A model generated the notes under the pieces. It worked only from the letters and a program-made list of their open reading frames with translations, did no database searches and was not told where the DNA came from. 64,000 nucleotides of DNA from an uncultured Armatimonadota bacterium (GTDB taxonomy: Bacteria; Armatimonadota; Armatimonadia; Armatimonadales; Armatimonadaceae), in assembly GCA_903910385.1 (NCBI GenBank), contig CAIVZM010000033.1:62001-126000 (forward strand), given 5' to 3'. The translations under genes and the position numbers were made by a program. Positions 49,930-57,606 of this stretch are shown in pieces; the first letter of the stretch is position 1, and each line of letters starts with the position of its first letter.

Positions 49930-52082
49930 TTCGCTTCTTCCTTTCCTTCTTGACGCCGCGCCTGTAGTTCCTGCAAACGCGCTTCACACGACGAAATCCA
50001 GCGGTGATGCCCTTTTTCCCGCCAGAATGTCAGCCCGGCGCGGTACAATCGCTCCGCCTCGTCCCATTCGCCCCGATCCCGGCGCACATCGCCGAGAACC
50101 AGATCACAGGAGACGACCGCCGCCGGGTCGCCCACTCGCTCAAAGAGTTCCCTTGCCCGATCCAGCAGACCACGCGCCTCGCTGTATCGCCCTTCCTCCC
50201 GATTCAGGCTCGCCAGATTCCGCAGACAGGAGGCAACGCCGTGTAGCAGCGTGCCATTCATCTTCGCCGCTTCCTCGAAATCATCGTGCGCCCGGTTGTA
50301 AAACTCCCGCGCTTCCGTCATCCTTCCCAATCCCTGAAGGATACTCCCATGCTGGTAAAGGATCGGGCCTCGACGCGCAAGCCCTTCAGGGCGGCGTAAG
50401 CGCACGGACTCCGCCAACGTCCAAGCCTCCTCGCTATGATGCAGCGCCTCGGCGTAACGGCAACGCGCCATACGGTTCTCCGCTATCACAAAGTGGGAAC
50501 GGTGCAGATTTATCATGCGCCGTGTCTCGTCCAGGGCAGAGAAGTCATAAGCCAGCATCATCGTCACCGTCTGGTCGAACAGATCATCTTCCTCGGCATG
50601 GTGCAACGCATCAAGGAGAGCCAGAAGAATGCCGACGCTTTCCGCGTGCTCCCGGGGGCTATCGCCTCGAAATAAATCAAGACTGATCTGTGCGTATCGG
50701 ACAGTCTCCGTAAAGTTTCTTTTATCCGCTTCCAACCGTGCAATTGTGATCGCCGCAATCCACGCGACGTGTGGATTGTATGCGGAGATAGCGCTCTGTA
50801 AGTAGGGGATAGCCTGCCGCAGTCTCTGCACCTCGGGATGATTGCACCCTAGCCACTCCCACGACTCACGCACAGATTCGATAAGCTTGATGCCTTCATC
50901 GCAGGGCTCTCGCCCCAAATACCAGTCAATTGCTTGTGAAAGGTTAATGATACTGACTTTGTCGTTTGTCCAACGCCTGTATTCTTCCGGACCCGCCCGA
51001 TAAGCGTCCCATATTTTCGTCGTGAAGTATTTTGCGTGCCTTTCCGCAAGTCGGTCGCGCTCTCCACCCGTCAGCCGACGCCACAGGGCATCGCGCACCG
51101 GGGGGTGCAGAGCAAAGCAAGAGCTATTTCCCACCCCGATTCCCCCCATTAATGGGGGGGCAGGGGGGCAGGAAACGGCCTGTCTTATCGAGGTACAGAA
51201 AAGAAATTTCATCTCAACAAAACGCTCTATCTCTGCGCCGACAACGCCACAGACGCCTTCGGCTTGTTCTGCGGTGAACAAGCCCGGAAAGACGGACAGT
51301 AGACACAGCGAACGCCGGAGGTTCTTGGGCAATGCATCCAGACACTTCTCCAGAAGCGCTTGCAATGTCATGGCATCCGAGTACGTAAGGGGAATCTTCT
51401 CCGTGGGCGAGGTGGAAAGAATCCTCTCTGTCGCCGACCAGTCCATTTTAGCGTTCAAGCGATGGACGATGTGATCCGGTCTTTGCAGAATCAGGTTCTG
51501 AACGTCCGGATCGTCCGGGTTAATCGCCAGCAATCGCTCGGCGGCCTCTGCCATTCCCGCTTCATCGCCGGAAGCGCGACACATCGCCAGCCATTCGCGG
51601 AATAAGGCAATCACCTCCTGATGGAATTTCGACCGCTGGCGCTCCACCCAGTCAATTTCCCCGGAGGTATCGATACCTTCTAAAAAAGGCCCACGAACTA
51701 ATAATGCCGCGTCACGAAGAATCGCCGCCTTTCGGGCAGGATCGCCAGCATCTTTCTGGCGTCTTACCTGCCGCAGAACGTCCCGTACCTCATCGATATC
51801 GGTAACGCACCCGGAGCGTAATCGGAGCTTGCCCGCCTCTTCTTCCAGAATATCCGCCCCAAAGGCGCTACGAATGGCTGTCAGAGCGCTACGCAAGTTC
51901 TGCAACGGCGACGCCGCCTCAGGCCAGAACCGCTTCGCTAATTCCCCTCTTTCGTTCCGTCCCGGCTCCAACGCCAGCGACGCCAGCACGCACCAATCCC
52001 TTTTCGTTCGAAGCCTCGTCAGGCACTCTCCCTCGCGCACCGCTCGTGGCGTCCCTAAAATCTCCAACCTGCACTCGCCCAC
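49926..52082 (-). CDS. BTAD-TPR regulator without NTPase domain
   Basis: A 718-aa regulator. Residues about 1-90 are a winged-helix DNA-binding part ('RLEILGTPRAVREGECLTRL', 'ELAKRFWPEAASPLQNLRSA'), then a BTAD to about 200. Unlike the regulator at 1022-4069 there is no P-loop or Walker B. The chain goes straight to 'LPKNLRRSLCLLSVFPGLFT', the winged helix that follows the ATPase in STAND proteins, and then to TPRs. About 250 residues of ATPase are therefore missing. Near residue 310 an in-frame insert 'PPAPPLMGGIGVGN' is encoded by a repeat palindrome. GTG 52082 has a strong GGGGAGGA 6 nt upstream. Coupled by ATGA to a TPR membrane protein. Confidence 0.78.
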   Translation of the reverse strand: MGECRLEILGTPRAVREGECLTRLRTKRDWCVLASLALEPGRNERGELAKRFWPEAASPLQNLRSALTAIRSAFGADILEEEAGKLRLRSGCVTDIDEVRDVLRQVRRQKDAGDPARKAAILRDAALLVRGPFLEGIDTSGEIDWVERQRSKFHQEVIALFREWLAMCRASGDEAGMAEAAERLLAINPDDPDVQNLILQRPDHIVHRLNAKMDWSATERILSTSPTEKIPLTYSDAMTLQALLEKCLDALPKNLRRSLCLLSVFPGLFTAEQAEGVCGVVGAEIERFVEMKFLFCTSIRQAVSCPPAPPLMGGIGVGNSSCFALHPPVRDALWRRLTGGERDRLAERHAKYFTTKIWDAYRAGPEEYRRWTNDKVSIINLSQAIDWYLGREPCDEGIKLIESVRESWEWLGCNHPEVQRLRQAIPYLQSAISAYNPHVAWIAAITIARLEADKRNFTETVRYAQISLDLFRGDSPREHAESVGILLALLDALHHAEEDDLFDQTVTMMLAYDFSALDETRRMINLHRSHFVIAENRMARCRYAEALHHSEEAWTLAESVRLRRPEGLARRGPILYQHGSILQGLGRMTEAREFYNRAHDDFEEAAKMNGTLLHGVASCLRNLASLNREEGRYSEARGLLDRARELFERVGDPAAVVSCDLVLGDVRRDRGEWDEAERLYRAGLTFWREKGHHRWISSCEARLQELQARRQEGKEEAK
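51141..51158. repeat. C6-ATTAAT-G6 palindrome inside a coding sequence
   Basis: A perfect 18-bp palindrome of six C, ATTAAT and six G, flanked by further C- and G-rich runs. It encodes part of 'PPLMGGIGVG' in the BTAD-TPR protein. Similar palindromic mini-repeats that encode PPL-x-GG-type peptides are dispersed in some bacterial genomes, so an in-frame insertion is likely. Confidence 0.7.
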
Positions 52083-52189
52083 GAAGATTCCTCCCCGCTG
52101 ACATTTTTAATAACAATAAAAAGAATCTATCGACAAGGGAATATAACATATAAGTTTGTAAACAGTCAATCATGCTTACAGTGAAAAAT

Positions 52190-52254
52190 GATTTTTCAGA
52201 CCAGACCAATCGCCATTCTTGAAACGCTCCTGTAACGCCCCGTCCGGTAGGATA
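52190..52254. repeat. ~60-bp dispersed repeat, copy A
   Basis: About 60 bp starting TTTTCAGACCAGACCA that recurs at 56015-56078 at roughly 85-90% identity. On the minus strand both copies encode 'AFQEWRLVWSE'. Copy A abuts a HEAT-like gene fragment. The 480-bp gap 52083-52562 is filled by this repeat, the fragment and AT-rich DNA upstream of the BTAD-TPR gene. Confidence 0.75.
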
Positions 52255-52257
52255 TGA

Positions 52258-52524
52258 AGTATCACAGAGCAAAGCCGCTGGTTTCCCTGCCGCCTCGTAG
52301 CCGCTGAGGATCAGGACGAACGCATCCACTACCTGCTCTGTCTCGGCAACCTCGGTGATACGACAACTGCCGCAGTGATCCTTAAACTCACCCATTCTCC
52401 TAATGGCGAGACGCGCACCACCACCACCCGCGCTCTGCGGAACCTGCGCGATCTTCCCATCGAACGGCAGCGCCTCAAGAGCCTTGCAAATGACGCGTTC
52501 CCGAGAGTGCAAGCGGAGATCTAA
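52258..52524 (+). pseudogene. C-terminal fragment of a HEAT-repeat-like gene
   Basis: An open frame of 88 codons without a start codon, opening right after a TGA at 52255-52257 and ending in TAA at 52522-52524. It encodes 'DERIHYLLCLGNLGDTTTAA' and 'ETRTTTTRALRNLRDLPIER', helical pairs of HEAT-repeat type. The 5' part is missing and its place is taken by the dispersed repeat shared with the transposase relic at 56 kb, so an insertion or rearrangement probably truncated the gene. The 1027-aa secreted protein gene begins 38 bp further on. Confidence 0.55.
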
Positions 52525-52562
52525 CAACTCGGCTCTCAGATTAGCTGGAAGGAAGGCATACG

Positions 52563-55500
52563 ATGTTTAACCAATTCCGACAAAAAGTCCTCATCGCACT
52601 GCTCTGCGTGGGAATGCTGCTTATCCCATCGCTCGCGGACGCCCAGGTCAATGATAGCCTGTCCGTGGAACGACGCGACGGTAAGGTCATAATGACAACT
52701 CCCGCCGCAGTCATCGAGTTCGATCCCAACTACGGTGGCATTATCACTCAGATCGTCAACAGACAGAGTGGCGGTGCCCTATTAACTGGCGATACCGAAT
52801 CAGCGATGGCAGCGAGTGTCTTTCCCGCAAGCGCAAAACGATCAAGCCAGCGCGGCGCCAACGACACCACCTTCTATCCTGTCAATGGCCCCGATGGTCT
52901 CAAGGAAGTGGCATTCGGTCCGCAGGCTGATGGCTCCGTCGCCTACGCCCTCTCCGGGCCGCTTGCCCTGTGCTGGGGACTGAGCGACTGGGAAAATTCC
53001 GCATCTCCCGATTGCGCGGACCTCTGGGCCGCCACGCCGGATATAGCCGACCGGGCGAACGGCCGATATGGCGGTGCGGTCACATTTAGCCGTAATAACA
53101 ACCGGGCATCTCCACTCCTGGGCGCCCTTTTTGCCGGTAGCGACTCCCGATCGCCAGATTCCAGCTGGAATGAAGGGTTGGCTCAGATTACCAGCGGACA
53201 AATTGGCTATTCGGGTCGCGTCCGCCTCGCGAACGCCACCGCAGGGTCATCAGCCTCGCTTCTCTTCGGTAAATCCATTGATTGGAGCACGCGGAATGCG
53301 CGGCAGGCCATTTACAACGCGGCAGGATACGAGTTGCGCGCCTACGGAATCGGTGAATTGCGCCTCATCCGAATCAATAAGCGTGGGGAGTCGTCTATCC
53401 TGTGGCGTTCCTTCCGTGCGGTGCCATCTATTGCCTCAGAGCAAGGCGTTGTCCTGTATGTCCGGGCACTCCCACAAGCCACCTATTCTCTGATTCAAAT
53501 TGCGGTCAACGGGAAACTGCTGGCCACCGTGGTCGATTCAGCCCCGGTCTCTGGACGGAATTTCGGTCTGGCCGCCTCGCTTCCCGATCCAGCAAGCTCA
53601 GCGGTCTTCAGCGACCGAATCGTGACCGACCACGGCATCATCGCGAACATTCGCTATACCGGGCTGCCCAGCGGTGATATCGAAAGTGCAATCTCTGTTC
53701 GACAGATTGGCGCTTTTCGCGGCTCTGCTGCGGAGTTCATTCCCACCAGTCTCCCCGGCGTGACTGTAGGCAACCCCTTCGCTCTGCGCGAAGCAGGTGT
53801 ACTCACCAAAAATCTCACGTTCTCGCAGATGCTACTGGATGCGTCCACCGGCGAGATTCAGGCATCGCCCGAGAATCCGACGTTTGATCGCTGCCTCATC
53901 GCGCCGCTGCTGGGTGCGGAGGACGATTCGCCGACTACTCTCTATATCCGTTCTCCACTCAGTGGCGACGGTCTCTGGTGCACACCCCTGGAAGCTACCA
54001 TTGACGGCGCCCCTGTGGTACAGCCCCTAGGCCGCGTGGATGCCGATACCGGCATGCTCGAACTCATTCCGTTCGCATTCAGCGACCTGGCCGGAACGGT
54101 CGCAGCAAACTCCTTCGGGATGCGCTGCCGTTTCAGCGTGGTGGATCCTACTGCCATTGCTAAGACCGCCACGACACTCGAGTTTGTTGGCGCTCCGTAT
54201 TCCGGGACGGTCAGAAAGTCGCAGACAATCGTCGTCCACCTCCGCGAGACCAACAGCCAGAAATCCATTCAGGGGGAGACAGTCTCTCTGACAATCGGCG
54301 ACAATGCCCCTCTCTTGGCAACAACCGGCGATAACGGGAACGCCACCTTTGAAATCCCTACCACAGATTGGGATGCGGGCGATTATCCATTGACTGCTGA
54401 GTATAGTGGGAGCGATACATATGAAAGCGCCTCTGATGTAGCGACAACATTGCATCTTAACGCCGCCACAATCATCATCACCTTCAAAGATGCGCCTTAC
54501 AAAGCCACCTTCGGGACAGCAGATGGTACACGACAGATCCTCGCCACCTATGAAGACGGGACACCTGTTGCCGACGCCAACATCCTCTTCTCCATCTCCG
54601 GGGTTGCAGGCGACCCCAATTCGCTGACCACCGACGAATCAGGGATCGCCGAATTTACCATTCCCGCCGACCTGAAGCCGGGAGACTACGTGCTGACAGC
54701 ACAGCACGAGTCCGCATCCGCCACTGCGGTCCTGACCGTCGTTAAGGCAGATAGTCAAGTAGATGTCGAGGTCAGCGACGACGCCAACGATCCGGCGATC
54801 ATTGGCGACACTGCCCACATCAAGACGACCGTCATCAGCACAGATGGAGTAGCCATTGCAGGAGTGACCGTGGATATACAACGGAACGGTCAGAGCCTTG
54901 GTCAGGTGACGACCGGGGACGATGGCGTAGCGGAAAAAGAAATACCACTCACGGAAGACATGGGCGTCGGTACGCTTACCTTCAAGGCGATCTTCGCCGG
55001 GAACGACTGCTATAACGGTTCTGAGGGTGAAGGCAATATTGATGTCGCTGCCGCGCCAACCACAATAACGATGGATACTACCCCGGTTTCGGTGCAGGCC
55101 GGCGGCAAAGCGTCCCTCTCTGCAACACTGACGCGCAGTAGTGATGGAGCGCCACTCGCCCATCGCCCCATCCGCTGGACACGCAATGATGGCGAGACTG
55201 TCGCCACCGGCGAAACCGATGACAGCGGGACTGCCACCGCAGAACTGTACGCCGACTGGGCATTGGGTTCGTACCAGATCAAAGCCGTCTTCGATGGAAA
55301 CGACCTCTACGAAGCCTCCGAGTCCGACGAGAAAACAGTAAACGTGACACGGCCAGACTTAAGGATCGAGGTGCGCGACGCAGCGGGCGATCGCGGCGAT
55401 GTTATTCCTCTGCGCGGTTGGGTCTACCGCGCCACAGATGGAAAGCCACTGGAAAACGTCCTGGTCGAGTGGTGGGTGGAGCGAGAATACATTCGTAGTG

Positions 55501-55646
55501 ACCGGACCAATCCCTCGGGATATTCTGCAATTGGCCTGCCTACCGTGGGCCGACGACCCAGCACCCGCCCCTTTTATGCCAGAGTCAAAGCGACAGCGGA
55601 TTATAACGAGGGAGAAGGACAAGGCAAATTGACTATACGACCCTAA
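52563..55646 (+). CDS. Large secreted protein with repeated Ig-like (invasin/Big_1-type) domains
   Basis: A 1027-aa exported protein. Signal peptide ends near 'PSLADAQVN'. The first ~510 residues form a domain of unknown type with a beta-rich pattern ('VIEFDPNYGGIITQIVNRQS', 'LYIRSPLSGDGLWCTPLEAT'), perhaps a carbohydrate-active or lectin-like fold. From about 535 there are five Ig-like repeats with the 'GTRQILATYEDGTPVADANI' and 'GVAIAGVTVDIQRNGQSLGQ' type pattern and 'DDSGTATAELYADW', typical of Big_1/Ig_3 domains. No membrane anchor or sorting tail is visible. A perfect terminator follows. First gene of the secreted-protein island. Confidence 0.75.
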   Translation: MFNQFRQKVLIALLCVGMLLIPSLADAQVNDSLSVERRDGKVIMTTPAAVIEFDPNYGGIITQIVNRQSGGALLTGDTESAMAASVFPASAKRSSQRGANDTTFYPVNGPDGLKEVAFGPQADGSVAYALSGPLALCWGLSDWENSASPDCADLWAATPDIADRANGRYGGAVTFSRNNNRASPLLGALFAGSDSRSPDSSWNEGLAQITSGQIGYSGRVRLANATAGSSASLLFGKSIDWSTRNARQAIYNAAGYELRAYGIGELRLIRINKRGESSILWRSFRAVPSIASEQGVVLYVRALPQATYSLIQIAVNGKLLATVVDSAPVSGRNFGLAASLPDPASSAVFSDRIVTDHGIIANIRYTGLPSGDIESAISVRQIGAFRGSAAEFIPTSLPGVTVGNPFALREAGVLTKNLTFSQMLLDASTGEIQASPENPTFDRCLIAPLLGAEDDSPTTLYIRSPLSGDGLWCTPLEATIDGAPVVQPLGRVDADTGMLELIPFAFSDLAGTVAANSFGMRCRFSVVDPTAIAKTATTLEFVGAPYSGTVRKSQTIVVHLRETNSQKSIQGETVSLTIGDNAPLLATTGDNGNATFEIPTTDWDAGDYPLTAEYSGSDTYESASDVATTLHLNAATIIITFKDAPYKATFGTADGTRQILATYEDGTPVADANILFSISGVAGDPNSLTTDESGIAEFTIPADLKPGDYVLTAQHESASATAVLTVVKADSQVDVEVSDDANDPAIIGDTAHIKTTVISTDGVAIAGVTVDIQRNGQSLGQVTTGDDGVAEKEIPLTEDMGVGTLTFKAIFAGNDCYNGSEGEGNIDVAAAPTTITMDTTPVSVQAGGKASLSATLTRSSDGAPLAHRPIRWTRNDGETVATGETDDSGTATAELYADWALGSYQIKAVFDGNDLYEASESDEKTVNVTRPDLRIEVRDAAGDRGDVIPLRGWVYRATDGKPLENVLVEWWVEREYIRSDRTNPSGYSAIGLPTVGRRPSTRPFYARVKATADYNEGEGQGKLTIRP

Positions 55647-55693
55647 TGATCGCAATCACACCTGGATGTAGCATACCAGGCTTCAGAAGCCAC

Positions 55694-55724
55694 GCCGCCG
55701 CCGTAAAAGGCGGCGGCCTTTTTT
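55694..55724 (+). terminator. Rho-independent terminator
   Basis: A perfect 9-bp GC stem (GCCGCCGCC / GGCGGCGGC, 55694-55702 with 55709-55717), loop GTAAAA, then C and six T. It ends the large Ig-like gene. Confidence 0.92.
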
Positions 55725-56085
55725 AGATGGAGAGCATCAGGCAGTGAAGCAGAAGCGTCACACCATAACGACTTAACAAACTGTCCACCAAAACGGCACT
55801 CCCGTTCTTTTGGTGACCGGTTGCTAGCTCTCCGTAGCAATGTTTAACCAGGCTTCCAAGCCGGAAACTGCTCTCTCTCGACCCATCTTTTGAAACTGGC
55901 GAGCCAACTCTTGAACCGCCAATAGTTCCGGGCAAGCCTGACCAATGCGTTTCCAGAGCGCCAGCTCTTGCAAACTCAAGGAAGTTTTCGGCTTCAGTAA
56001 AAACCAGGCAAAATTATTTTCAGACCAGACCAGGCGCCATTCTTGAAACGCTTCTGTAACGCTTCGCTCGGTAGTATAAGTCAAT
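55723..56085 (-). pseudogene. Degraded ISL3-family transposase (3' part)
   Basis: Reading in two minus-strand frames recovers the C-terminal region of an ISL3-type DDE transposase. The first part has 'SLQELALWKRIGQACPELLA' and 'VQELARQFQKMGRERAVSGL', matching the helical insert region, and 'LEAWLNIATES'. After a stop, the other frame gives 'NGSAVLVDSLLSRYGVTLLL' ending 'CLMLSI', which aligns with the family end N-G-x-V-x-x-x-V-x-x-L-K...YGR...LL. The N-terminal DNA-binding part and most of the catalytic core are gone. One copy of the 60-bp dispersed repeat lies at its 5' side. It marks past IS activity in this island. Confidence 0.65.
56015..56078. repeat. ~60-bp dispersed repeat, copy B
   Basis: Second copy of the sequence at 52190-52254, here joined to the transposase relic, so the repeat may be part of the old IS. 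Confidence 0.75.
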
Positions 56086-56141
56086 CTTTCGTTGGGACTG
56101 CGTCCCAACGGTCTGTATCAAAAATTCAAAGGTAGGAAGAT

Positions 56142-56606
56142 ATGAGATTTCTGAAGGAGCTTGGAGTTGTAGTCTGTCTGGCAACTCTTGCGATTGGAGC
56201 AAACGCGCAAACGCCCGAAAAAGAACAGGAGACACCAACTGTTCAAGCAGAATCGATTACTACTGCATCAAGGACAAAGAACTTCACGCGGATTCTTCCG
56301 TAGTGGCCCAAGATTTTGACGGCAGGTCAACCTGCCACCTTCTCGGGAAGGCTAGAACAGAAAAAGAACGGCAGATACTCCGGTTTTGTAGGAACTGTCA
56401 CTCTTGAAATAGTGGATGCCAGTGGAAATAAGGTTTTCAGTTCGCCTCCTAAAGCCACCAGTGACGCAAACGGAAATTTTAGCATCGGTACACAGGTTCC
56501 GGGGCGTAAAGGCGATCGACGGATTGCCAAGCTTGTTTTCGATGCTACTACGGGCGTGAATGTTCAACCCTGTTCCATAAAACGCGATAGCTATTACTTA
56601 AAGTAA
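56142..56606 (+). pseudogene. Secreted Ig-like protein gene broken by an in-frame TAG
   Basis: A single 154-codon frame interrupted by TAG at 56301-56303. The first part has a ribosome-binding site (AGGAAG), ATG 56142 and a good signal peptide ending 'GANAQTPE'. After the stop the same frame continues 'WPKILTAGQPATFSGRLEQK' and 'VTLEIVDASGNKVFSSPPKA' to 'SDANGNFSIGTQVPGRKGDR', the pattern of an Ig-like/CarboxypepD_reg-like beta domain. Without the stop it would be an exported ~155-aa protein much like the intact one at 61345-61716. Only a TTG at 56316 could restart the second part, and it would lack a signal peptide. Confidence 0.75.
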
Positions 56607-56715
56607 CTACTACGTGTCAGGGATAAAACTGGGGCAATATCAGTTCATCCTTTACGTTTAGATACGCCTTAGCCACGTTGCATTGAGGCAGGAAGAACCA
56701 GTAATGTGAACTAGT

Positions 56716-56867
56716 CAGTTGCCAACCAGTTCAGCCTGAATATGGGGGTAGATAACGTCAGTATCACCACAGTGAGCGCTCCGGAGCCTTGCGCTTTCAT
56801 GTTGTTTGTATTGGGATTATCAATATTTACTGGCATAAATATATGCTGCCGGAGGAATTCTTCTTAG
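56716..56867 (+). pseudogene. Truncated duplicate of the PEP-CTERM gene 3' end
   Basis: 152 bp homologous to the last 152 bp of the gene at 63199-63957. The first ~75 bp differ at only about three positions; the rest is diverged. The encoded end 'MGVDNVSITTVSAPEPCAFM' followed by a hydrophobic stretch and 'CCRRNSS' keeps the PEP motif, transmembrane helix and Arg pair of a PEP-CTERM tail. Everything upstream is missing, so it is a partial duplication or the remnant of a lost paralogue. The flanking DNA (56607-56715 and 56868-57072) shows no other gene. Confidence 0.85.
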
Positions 56868-57075
56868 GAACAGACAGGGATTATACAAAATCTCCAATCA
56901 CTGGAATGCTGTGACCGGAATCAACTTCAAGTCAAAGCGGACATGCTGAAGTATTCAGCAGCCGACAAGACTTTTATCAGGAAACCAGTTTATGAGAAAC
57001 ATCAACTGGATAGACTTGACGCAGGAATCGTCCTGCCCTGACAACGAAGCGGCGTAGCCGCAAAGGAATCGTGTG

Positions 57076-57519
57076 ATGATGAGAAAATATGTGCTGAGCC
57101 TTCTGGTTGTCTCAACCCTGTTTGCCTTCTGTGGAAACGCAAAGGCGCAGGGCGGCGTAGACATTCGCTACTACGTTGTGCAGTCTTCCGGCTTATTCGA
57201 GGTTATCGATAATTCGAAACCTGCGGCGTTATTCAATAAACGACTGACCAATGAGTATGTTGCTGGCAAACGCGTCGTTGGCTTTACGGATCGCGCTTCC
57301 CGCAAGGAGAACATCATTGTTCAAGTCCGTGGAACAGGCGTTGCGGAATCGGGAGGCGTCGAAATTAATGGACGCAAACGTATAGAGGTAAAGCCCTTGC
57401 CTCTTCCCTTCGTCTTTCCTACAACGGTTTCCGCCGATGCCAACGACGACAATATCACCTCGTTTATCACCCAGAAAGGTAAAACCACTCGGCGACGATT
57501 GCCTGTGGGAACCCGATAA
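57076..57519 (+). CDS. Secreted IRYYV/TDRA/RLPVG-motif protein, paralogue 1
   Basis: A 147-aa exported protein of no recognised family. Signal peptide 'RKYVLSLLVVSTLFAFCGNA' with cleavage near 'AKAQG'. The mature part shares a string of motifs with the protein at 58863-59489: 'IRYYVVQ', 'GFTDRA', 'IIVQV', 'GVAESGGV' and 'RRLPVGTR' in the same order and similar spacing. The pattern is beta-rich. ATG 57076 is chosen (AAAGGA 8 nt before); GTG 57073 and ATG 57079 are alternatives. It lies just ahead of a CsgG-family gene, with the paralogue on the other side, so the three are likely functionally linked. Possible subunit or cargo of the CsgG-like channel. Confidence 0.65.
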   Translation: MMRKYVLSLLVVSTLFAFCGNAKAQGGVDIRYYVVQSSGLFEVIDNSKPAALFNKRLTNEYVAGKRVVGFTDRASRKENIIVQVRGTGVAESGGVEINGRKRIEVKPLPLPFVFPTTVSADANDDNITSFITQKGKTTRRRLPVGTR

Positions 57520-57533
57520 GCCTTTATTCAAAG

Positions 57534-57572
57534 CCCTGCATCGCCTTCCCACCCGGTTTAGGTGATGCAGGG
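57534..57572 (+). terminator. Hairpin between paralogue 1 and the CsgG-family gene
   Basis: CCCTGCATCGCC (57534-57545) pairs with GGTGATGCAGGG (57561-57572), 11 of 12 bp. There is no U-run, so it may tune rather than end transcription. Confidence 0.4.
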
Positions 57573-57606
57573 GAACCTCCGTTCAATTCCGTTGGGAAGG
57601 TAATTC

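Noticed and set aside
51919-52527. 202-codon minus-strand frame upstream of the BTAD-TPR gene
   Set aside because: It overlaps the BTAD gene in another frame, runs through the dispersed repeat and the antisense of the HEAT fragment, and has no start signal.
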